Shown here: piece by piece, positions 5,752 through 11,103 of the stretch | Layout: every line of letters starts with the position of its first letter | How positions within the stretch are numbered: the stretch's first letter is position 1 | From: Planctomycetota bacterium | Lineage (GTDB): Bacteria; Planctomycetota; Phycisphaerae; WQYP01 | Direction of reading: 5' to 3' | DNA: 11,103 nt | NCBI GenBank assembly: GCA_021852245.1 | Contig: JAJZNY010000216.1 | Location: forward strand, 1 to 11,103 | Translations under genes and position numbers: made by a program | The notes under the pieces: model-generated | What the model was told of the DNA's origin: nothing | Seen by the model: only the letters and a program-made list of their open reading frames with translations | Databases searched by the model: none

Positions 5752-5768
5752 GGCGGCTCTTCGCCGCC
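5752..5768 (+). terminator. First hairpin after amt
   Basis: GGCGGC-TCTTC-GCCGCC, a perfect 6-bp GC stem 13 nt after the amt stop. No T-run follows, so it is more likely an mRNA-stabilising hairpin or part of a tandem terminator with the next hairpin. Confidence 0.5.
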
Positions 5769-5782
5769 TGACGGAAAAATCT

Positions 5783-5820
5783 GCGGCCGGGGATTTAATA
5801 CTCCCCGGCCGCTTTCATTT
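5783..5820 (+). terminator. Intrinsic terminator between amt and the PII genes
   Basis: GCGGCCGGGGA (5783-5793), an 8-nt loop and TCCCCGGCCGC (5802-5812) form a perfect 11-bp GC-rich stem, followed by TTTCATTT. This looks like a Rho-independent terminator, though the T-run is interrupted. It implies that amt is at least partly terminated before the PII genes, which then depend on read-through or their own promoter. Confidence 0.75.
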
Positions 5821-5900
5821 CCCGAATCGGCAAATGCCTGTAGAATCCAAAAATGCAGTGCCCGGCTTCAGGCCGGCGGCGTAGACGAGGTGCAGTATTC

Positions 5901-6254
5901 ATGAAATGGATCATCGCCATCATACAACCCCAACGGCTGGAATCCGTGAAGCTGGCTCTCACCGAGGCGGATATTTTTCGTCTGACCGTTTCGGACATCC
6001 AGGGGTACGGGCGGCAGAAGGGGCATACGGAATTTTTTCGCGGTGACCCATCCCAAACCAATCTGATCCGCAAGGTGCGGCTGGATATTGCCGTCGATGA
6101 TAAACAGGTTCAGCGGACCATCGATGCGATTACCCGCGCCGCCCGCACCGGATCTGGTGGTCGGGGGCAGGTGGGGGATGGCAAAATCTTCGTCCTGCCG
6201 ATTGAAAATGCCATCCGCATCAGCGACGGTGTTTCAGGTGCGGAGGCGATCTGA
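5901..6254 (+). CDS. glnK: PII signal-transduction protein, first copy
   Basis: PII (GlnB/GlnK) protein of 117 aa, a cytoplasmic trimer that senses ATP/ADP and 2-oxoglutarate and typically blocks Amt when nitrogen is ample. The ATG at 5901 starts the family's N-terminus (MKWIIAIIQPQRL) and has GAGG about 10 nt upstream. T-loop: GYGRQKGHTEFFRGD (35-49), with the ligand residues Q39 and K58 kept. Residue 51, the uridylylated Tyr in enterobacteria, is Ser here. The B-loop, RTGSGGRGQVGDGK (82-95), has five residues more than the usual RTGKIGDGK. The C-terminal ATP contact normally reading RIR is RIS (R106, S108). These changes argue against GlnD-type uridylylation and perhaps for altered nucleotide sensing. 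It lies after a terminator and before its paralogue. Confidence 0.95.
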   Translation: MKWIIAIIQPQRLESVKLALTEADIFRLTVSDIQGYGRQKGHTEFFRGDPSQTNLIRKVRLDIAVDDKQVQRTIDAITRAARTGSGGRGQVGDGKIFVLPIENAIRISDGVSGAEAI

Positions 6255-6340
6255 AACGAGGCGATATTTCTTTCGGCCGGGTGTAACATCTGTTGGGCAC
6301 ACCATGCCGGTTTGCAGTCCTTGTTTTTGGGGGTATCAGC

Positions 6341-6694
6341 ATGAAGTGGATCATCGCGATTGTTCAGCCATACCGTCTGGATGCCATCAAAATGGCCCTG
6401 AGCGAAGTTGAGGTGTTTCGCCTCAGCGTCAGCGACGTGCAGGGGTACGGGCGGCAGAAGGGGCACACCGAATACTTTCGCGGCCAGGCGATGCACGTCA
6501 ATCTTATCCGCAAGGTGCGCCTAGATATTGCCGTTAATGATAATTTCGTGGAGCCGACCATCTCGGCCATTCTCAAGGCGGCCCGTACCGGCGCCGACGG
6601 CAAGGGGCAGGTGGGGGATGGCAAAATTTTCGTCCTGCCGCTGGAATCGGTCATCCGCATCAGCGATGGTACCACCGGTTCCGATGCGATTTAG
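6341..6694 (+). CDS. glnK: PII signal-transduction protein, second copy
   Basis: Second PII protein, also 117 aa, collinear with the first without gaps. It keeps Q39 and K58, and has Met at position 51, the same five extra B-loop residues (RTGADGKGQVGDGK, 82-95) and RIS at 106-108. It differs from copy one mainly in the T-loop tip (RGQAMHVNLIRK against RGDPSQTNLIRK), the surface that contacts partners such as Amt, so the two may serve different targets. The ATG at 6341 was chosen by homology; a GGGGG about 8 nt upstream is a poor ribosome binding site, and the frame is open 16 codons further left. An 86-nt gap separates it from copy one, so co-transcription is likely. It converges on the vWA gene. 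Confidence 0.95.
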   Translation: MKWIIAIVQPYRLDAIKMALSEVEVFRLSVSDVQGYGRQKGHTEYFRGQAMHVNLIRKVRLDIAVNDNFVEPTISAILKAARTGADGKGQVGDGKIFVLPLESVIRISDGTTGSDAI

Positions 6695-6709
6695 GCGGGC
6701 AATTCCGAA

Positions 6710-6757
6710 AGCAGACCGGGCGGTTCTGTCCGCCGAAATTTGCGGAGGCGGTCGAAT
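6710..6757. terminator. Overlapping hairpins after the second PII gene
   Basis: GGCGG-TTCTGT-CCGCC and, using the same CCGC bases, TCCGC-CGAAATTT-GCGGA form mutually exclusive stems just after the PII stop. No T-run follows. It may end the PII transcript or simply stabilise its 3' end. Confidence 0.3.
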
Positions 6758-6869
6758 TAAGCGGCCTTTGGTGCATCGATTTCTTCCGCGGGTGGATCGC
6801 ATGACAGGCAAGAGGTGGCACTGAGTGCTCCGTGACGCGTGTCGGATCATTTGTCAGACTTAATACAGT

Positions 6870-9359
6870 CTACTGCAATTGCCACTTGCGGCGGAGGAGC
6901 CACTCGACTGAGATCGCGGCGACAAACAGCAGGAAACAGAGCGGGTTGTTGTACAGGGGGAACGATGTCCGGCGAATTTGATTTCGCTTCGGCAGCGAGG
7001 CATTAAGTCGCTGCCCCAATGCGCCGATGGAATCCAGCCGACTGTAGGTTCCGCCCGTCAGACGGGCGATGCGCTGCAGAATTTTCGGCTCGGCGGCGAG
7101 CCTGCTCATTTCGGTCTGCGGCGGGATAACAAAAATTTCAGTTTTATCCGTTCCCAGCAGTTTGCCCCCCTTTTTGGCGGTAAATACAAGGGTATATTTG
7201 CCGGCGAGGGTGGGGCTGATATTGCGTTTATACATGCCGATGTTGTGTCGCTCTGCGTGCATAAAAAGGGTGCGGGTTTTGCCGTCGGGCAGTGTTTCAA
7301 GCACGCGGGTATGGGCAAAACGTGTGGACTGGCCGTTCATGTCGGTCACCTGGGCACGGAGGCGTACCACCTGCCCGGGGCGATAGCGCTGGCGGCGGAT
7401 CATGGCGGTCACGGACGGGCCGGAGGCGGTCTTAATTTTGCTCTCGCCGGCAAGCCAGCGGACAAGCTGACCCCAGAAACGATGGTACGGAGATTCATTG
7501 CCGAGCGTGCGCAGCTCCAGTTGCCACCGGTACGTGGTATCAGCGGCAAACGCGGCGGATCGGCCTTTGCCGTAATGTCCGACGGCGAGAATGATGGCCG
7601 GGACGCCATGGACATCCTCTTTCGGGTCAATGAGCAGACTCTGGCCCGCCGGTGCGAGGCCGGCAAACGCCACGCCTCCATCCAGATCGGGCAGTGCACG
7701 CTGCGGGTGTCCACCGCCGGGCGGGATGAACCAGGGGGTGATCCCCGCGAAAATAGGGCTCTGACGGCCGAATGGCGTAAGCTCCGGGACAAACGGGAGC
7801 GAAAGCTGACTGGGGTGGACGGTCGAGAGCTTAATGGGAAACACCGCGGCCATGGATGTATTACCCCAGCCGCCCGAGGCAAAATTCTGCATGCCGCCGA
7901 TCATTAGAAAGCCGGCGCCGTCTTTGACGGCCTGCCGCATCTCCCGGCGCTGATCGGCCGAAAAGAAATTTGCCGCCGTATCGCCGAGAATAATCACCTT
8001 GAACTGCCGCCATTGGGCGAGCGTCTGTGGCAGGGCGGTTAATTTTCCATGCATACCCCGAACCATGAAATAGCCCGGGCGGGTTTGAATCAGGCTCACC
8101 AGATTCACATTCGGATCGGTGGCGAGATCCTCCTCCAGCGGGCCGACTTCCGGGCGAATTTGGGCTTCAATGTACAGGACGCTGATCCGCGGATTGGTAA
8201 TTAATATCGGAAACTGCTGGGTATTGCCGGCGGTGGACCGTTCCTGCGGTACGGCCGGGATGTGGACGGTAAGCAGAAGTCGGCCGACTTTATGCGGTGT
8301 GATGTGCAGCTTGATGATCTGGGGGTTGGGCCCGGATTGAAGCACGAGTTGTTTGGATTTCAGCAGCGTCTTTTGATGAAGAAGCTGCACCTGCACGGTG
8401 CGGTCGTCGAGTGCGGTGGAGCGGATATGCACCGAAAGGGTGACGCGGGTATTCACCGGTGCGGACTGGGGGCCGTTGATGCGGACGATATTAATTTCCG
8501 GTACGCCTTTGGCATGAGTGGAGGTTGATCCGACCCGGACGGTGAAAACCTTGACGCCCAGATGGGCGAGTGTCCGCAGCGGAGTCGGGCCATTCTGAAT
8601 TCCATCGGAAAAGAGCACAACCTCGCGTGCACCATTATTGGCAGCGAGCTTGATTGCGGTGGGCAGATCGGTCTGATCGCCGTCGGGGGCAATGGAGCTG
8701 TATTCGTGCTCGTTGGCCAGTGGCGCATTGTGCTTGCCGTCGTAGGCGAAATATTCAATCTGAAAATGATGCCGAATGATGTGTGACAGTTGGCGAACGG
8801 CCATGACGCTTTCAAGATAGCGGCTCGGCGCGTTGGCCTGATCATTGACGCTCATGGAGCCGGAGGCATCAATCACCATGCCGATTTTGGTGAGGCGATG
8901 AGGCGTGGTTACCCACGCCAGCGTCGGCTCGAACATCATCAGCAGCAGAAATACAATCCCCGCGCTGCGGAGCAGCAGAAGCGAGATCATCCGGCGGCGT
9001 CCGAGAAACCGGTACACGCGCTGATAGAAAATCCAGATTGCCGCGATCAGCAGGGCGGCGGTGATGAGCATCGCCGCAAGGTGCCCCGAGGCAGAAGGAA
9101 GCATCCAACCCGCAGCGGCATAGATGACGGCGACGATGCCGATGGATGCGGGTATCCATGGGGATGGCGGTCTATCTGCCGAGGCCGCAGGGGATGTGGG
9201 AGGAAGGCCGGGGCCGGTTACGGCGACCGAGCGCCATTGCCGAACGGCATAAACCAGCAGGGCGATGCCCACGACGGCATTCACCAATGCCCACCAGGCA
9301 AAGCCATTCTGCCCGAGGAAGTTCAGTGAGACGTCGGCCAATAGTTCGTATTGCATCAT
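6870..9359 (-). CDS. Membrane-anchored vWA / amidotransferase-like protein
   Basis: Large (829 aa) membrane protein of unknown role, of a type frequent in planctomycetes. Hydrophobic segments lie at about 19-40, 71-88, 93-112 and 126-149, and a last one at about 803-820. A von Willebrand A domain follows the fourth segment, with a complete metal site: D164-A-S-G-S168, T230 and D252 in LFSDG. Then come an Ig-like/CARDB-type stretch (about 290-385), a class I glutamine-amidotransferase-like fold (about 392-640, VIILGDTAANFFS and GAGFLMIGGMQNF) and a second beta-sandwich stretch (about 645-745). The amidotransferase part has no cysteine where the nucleophile should be (the only Cys is in the last membrane segment), so it is probably structural or ligand-binding. 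The usual MoxR and DUF58 partners are not beside it. The start is uncertain: MM at 9359 lacks a clear Shine-Dalgarno. Confidence 0.85.
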   Translation of the reverse strand: MMQYELLADVSLNFLGQNGFAWWALVNAVVGIALLVYAVRQWRSVAVTGPGLPPTSPAASADRPPSPWIPASIGIVAVIYAAAGWMLPSASGHLAAMLITAALLIAAIWIFYQRVYRFLGRRRMISLLLLRSAGIVFLLLMMFEPTLAWVTTPHRLTKIGMVIDASGSMSVNDQANAPSRYLESVMAVRQLSHIIRHHFQIEYFAYDGKHNAPLANEHEYSSIAPDGDQTDLPTAIKLAANNGAREVVLFSDGIQNGPTPLRTLAHLGVKVFTVRVGSTSTHAKGVPEINIVRINGPQSAPVNTRVTLSVHIRSTALDDRTVQVQLLHQKTLLKSKQLVLQSGPNPQIIKLHITPHKVGRLLLTVHIPAVPQERSTAGNTQQFPILITNPRISVLYIEAQIRPEVGPLEEDLATDPNVNLVSLIQTRPGYFMVRGMHGKLTALPQTLAQWRQFKVIILGDTAANFFSADQRREMRQAVKDGAGFLMIGGMQNFASGGWGNTSMAAVFPIKLSTVHPSQLSLPFVPELTPFGRQSPIFAGITPWFIPPGGGHPQRALPDLDGGVAFAGLAPAGQSLLIDPKEDVHGVPAIILAVGHYGKGRSAAFAADTTYRWQLELRTLGNESPYHRFWGQLVRWLAGESKIKTASGPSVTAMIRRQRYRPGQVVRLRAQVTDMNGQSTRFAHTRVLETLPDGKTRTLFMHAERHNIGMYKRNISPTLAGKYTLVFTAKKGGKLLGTDKTEIFVIPPQTEMSRLAAEPKILQRIARLTGGTYSRLDSIGALGQRLNASLPKRNQIRRTSFPLYNNPLCFLLFVAAISVEWLLRRKWQLQ

Positions 9360-9468
9360 CCACGCATACTCGCACAGGATAAACGCATGGGACGGTCAAA
9401 TGTTGTCCATGCCCCGCACTTGGCCTTGGCACCGTTTTGTCCCGCCGCGGAATCCGGCCGGCCGCAAG
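9360..9468. other. Gap between the DUF1015 and vWA genes
   Basis: A 109-nt gap between two minus-strand genes. It includes a GGCCGGCC palindrome (9456-9463) just after the DUF1015 stop but no stem with a T-run. No clear promoter for the vWA gene is visible, so read-through transcription is possible. Confidence 0.3.
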
Positions 9469-10800
9469 CTAAAAAAGCGGGTTGATCAGCATGCCCGTCG
9501 CCAGTTTTGGGTAAAAAAAGGTGCTTTTCTGGGGCATCAGTTCGTTATGGTGGCATAAATCCCGCACGGCCTGCAATGGTGTCGGCTGCAGGACAAAGCC
9601 CGCCTGATGTTGGCCATGGCGGCAGAGATGCAGGACATCTTTCGCCTCGTGCGGAAACGCCCATTGGAGTTCACCTTCGGGGGCGAACCGCGGTTTGACG
9701 ACCCGATCAAAAATCAGCTCCTGCAGGATGGCCACATCCAAAGACCGCCACTCGGCGGAGTGAGTCGCGATGGACGGTGAAGCGTAAAATTCCTTCAGCG
9801 GATCGTCATTCGCAGGCTTCACGACGATGGCCTGGTCCGATTTTGGATCGTAAACCGCCATCGCATGGCGGCCCCACGAGGCGAGGCGTTTTTCAAGCTC
9901 GGGGAGCTTATCGCCGGGGAATTTTTCCGGTGCCGCCAAAATGAGCCGAGCGCCGGCGGCGGCGAGAAAGGCGTCGAGAGTGAAGCCTTTGAGATTGGAA
10001 ACCGTTCGATGCGTCGGCATGATAATCAAGCCGGGGTCCTGCATGGCGACCAGCACAAACATGACGAAATTGGCGGGATGATCATGCGGCAGCGGGCCTG
10101 ATGCGCTTTCAAGTTCGCGCCGGTAATTGAGTGAAGTTCCATAGCGGTGATGCCCATCGGCAATATAGAGATGCTTTTGAGCAAGCAGTTTTCGCACCTG
10201 ATCGATAACCGCTGAGTCGGTAACCCGCCACAGTGATGACTTCACCTCGCTGCGGCCGTCCATTGACGGGAGAGACGCCTGCGCCACCGGCGCCCCAAGG
10301 CCGGTAAACAGTTTGCCGGTGACGGCATTATGCGGATCGTCGTAGAGACCGAAGACAGGCGAGAGATTGCACCGCGTGGCCCGCGTCAGCAGCAGACGGT
10401 CTTCCTTGGGGCCGCTGAACGTTTGCTCATGCGGATGGATGGTGCCGGTGGGCCCGAACTCCTCCAGTCGCACCCGGCAGAAAAGGCCACGCCGCTGATA
10501 CACCTGCCCTTCATGCGTGTAGGTTTGCTCATACGGATACAGGCCCGGAACATCATCGCGACGCAAAATGCCGGATGATAGCCATTGCGTAAGCTGATCG
10601 GCGGCCTGCTGATACGCAGCTGCCGGCCCGGCAACCTTCGGGGGAACGTGCGGGAGATCGATGGCCACAATGTTGTGTGCATTTCGGGTCAGCATCGCCT
10701 GCTTATCTTTCAGTTCCAGCACGTCGTACGGTGGAGAAACCAGCTCCGTCTGATCCAGAGCCGGATACCGAATTGCACTCATCGGTTGTATGTCAGCCAC
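9469..10800 (-). CDS. DUF1015 family protein
   Basis: Cytoplasmic protein of 443 aa from the DUF1015 (COG4198) family, whose biochemical role is not settled to my knowledge. Family marks, numbered from the GTG start: IQPMSAIRY (4-12) near the N-terminus, VSPPYDVL (21-28), PGLYPYEQ (85-92), HPHEQTFSGPKEDRLLL (122-138), then LSPVFGLYDD, IADGHHRYGTSLNYRRE (213-229) and FVMFVLVAMQDPGLIIMPTHRTV. The HPHEQT and ADGHHR motifs are the likely active site. I chose GTG at 10800: AAAGGA lies 7 nt upstream of it but only 1 nt before the ATG at 10806, and family members usually begin close to this point. It lies 139 nt downstream of gyrA on the same strand, followed after 109 nt by the vWA gene; a functional link is not evident. 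Confidence 0.93.
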   Translation of the reverse strand: MADIQPMSAIRYPALDQTELVSPPYDVLELKDKQAMLTRNAHNIVAIDLPHVPPKVAGPAAAYQQAADQLTQWLSSGILRRDDVPGLYPYEQTYTHEGQVYQRRGLFCRVRLEEFGPTGTIHPHEQTFSGPKEDRLLLTRATRCNLSPVFGLYDDPHNAVTGKLFTGLGAPVAQASLPSMDGRSEVKSSLWRVTDSAVIDQVRKLLAQKHLYIADGHHRYGTSLNYRRELESASGPLPHDHPANFVMFVLVAMQDPGLIIMPTHRTVSNLKGFTLDAFLAAAGARLILAAPEKFPGDKLPELEKRLASWGRHAMAVYDPKSDQAIVVKPANDDPLKEFYASPSIATHSAEWRSLDVAILQELIFDRVVKPRFAPEGELQWAFPHEAKDVLHLCRHGQHQAGFVLQPTPLQAVRDLCHHNELMPQKSTFFYPKLATGMLINPLF

Positions 10801-10861
10801 ACCCATGTCCTTTCGTCATATTCACTCCACAGGATGGAGAAAAGTTTGAATTGCAGGCATG

Positions 10862-10917
10862 CGTCATCGGAACCGGTCGTTTCTGCCCGCCCCGTTGATA
10901 CGATGCGGGCGATGACG
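10862..10917. repeat. Long-range inverted repeat between gyrA and the DUF1015 gene
   Basis: CGTCATC (10862-10868) pairs with GATGACG (10911-10917), and inside it GCCCGC (10885-10890) pairs with GCGGGC (10905-10910). The result is an interrupted stem about 13 bp long with a 16-nt bulge on one side. No T-run follows directly on the minus strand. It could end or stabilise the gyrA mRNA. Confidence 0.35.
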
Positions 10918-10939
10918 GTTAACGCACAGCTTTTCCTGC

Positions 10940-11103
10940 TTACTGCGGATCGAGCAGCGGGGTTCCATCAGCACCATCAGATTCTTCGGGTATCACCCGT
11001 GCCATGCCGACCAGAATATCCCCTTCTTCCAGTTTGATGAGGCGCACACCCTGCGTTGCGCGGCCCATTTCGCGCAGTTCACCGGTAACGCCGATGCGCA
11101 CCA
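10940..11103 (-). CDS. gyrA: DNA gyrase subunit A, C-terminal end (partial)
   Basis: The last 53 codons of gyrA, entering from the right edge and ending in TAA at 10942-10940. The reading includes VRIGVTGELREMGRATQGVR and then LIKLEEGDILVGMARV, the closing blade of the GyrA C-terminal beta-propeller, which wraps DNA and lets gyrase introduce negative supercoils. A short acidic tail (VIPEESDGADGTPLLDPQ) follows. MGRATQGVRLIKL is diagnostic for the GyrA/ParC propeller repeat; GyrA is preferred because of the acidic tail, although ParC cannot be excluded from so little sequence. The rest of the gene is outside the window. Confidence 0.85.
   Translation of the reverse strand, partial: VRIGVTGELREMGRATQGVRLIKLEEGDILVGMARVIPEESDGADGTPLLDPQ

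Noticed and set aside
6978..7907. Plus-strand open frame of 309 codons opposite the vWA gene
   Set aside because: The minus strand has clear domains over this stretch; the plus reading resembles nothing and is explained by third-position GC bias.
7445..8185. Catalytic glutamine amidotransferase inside the vWA protein
   Set aside because: There is no cysteine in the region, so amide hydrolysis by the usual triad is not possible.
1..11103. CRISPR array, tRNA or rRNA genes, insertion sequences
   Set aside because: I saw no regularly spaced direct repeats, no tRNA-like cloverleaf, no rRNA sequence and no transposase on either strand.

Overview
The window reads as chromosomal DNA of a moderately GC-rich, free-living, Gram-negative-type bacterium. 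A planctomycete of the Phycisphaerae type is my best guess. It rests on gene content (a large vWA membrane protein of a style common in that phylum, a DUF1015 protein beside gyrA, and two divergent PII proteins behind an AMT2-like ammonium transporter) and not on any marker gene.

Layout. The left edge (1-192) holds no certain gene; short open frames run off the edge on both strands. At 193-1206 (+) lies a XerC-type tyrosine recombinase with an unusual Gln/Ala-rich insertion. Facing it on the minus strand is a compact three-gene operon, 2901 to 1277: a TIGR04255-family protein of unknown function, a 143-aa protein with an antitoxin-like C-terminus, and a PIN-domain (VapC-like) ribonuclease. 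The joints are tight (a 3-nt gap, then a TGATG overlap). An inverted repeat and a weak promoter candidate sit upstream. This is the best candidate here for a poorly described system: a toxin-antitoxin pair with a TIGR04255 protein as third partner.

From 2902 to 4184 there is no confident gene, but the stretch looks regulatory. It has a textbook sigma-54 promoter (3325-3340) pointing rightward, two NtrC-like 17-bp sites 100-180 bp upstream of it, and an uncertain membrane or secreted ORF. Before amt there is a leader with a hairpin, a small ORF and a perfect anti-SD complement. Then come the nitrogen genes: amt (4185-5738), tandem hairpins including a strong intrinsic terminator, and two adjacent PII genes (5901-6254 and 6341-6694). 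Amt would import ammonium and one or both PII trimers would gate it. Both PII proteins lack the uridylylation tyrosine, carry five extra residues in the nucleotide-binding B-loop and have Ser in place of an ATP-contacting Arg, so their control is probably not the enterobacterial type.

The right third is on the minus strand. It holds an 829-aa membrane-anchored vWA protein with a class I amidotransferase-like fold (9359-6870), a DUF1015 protein (10800-9469, probable GTG start) and the last 53 codons of gyrA (running off the right edge to 10940). No rRNA, tRNA, CRISPR array or insertion sequence was seen.
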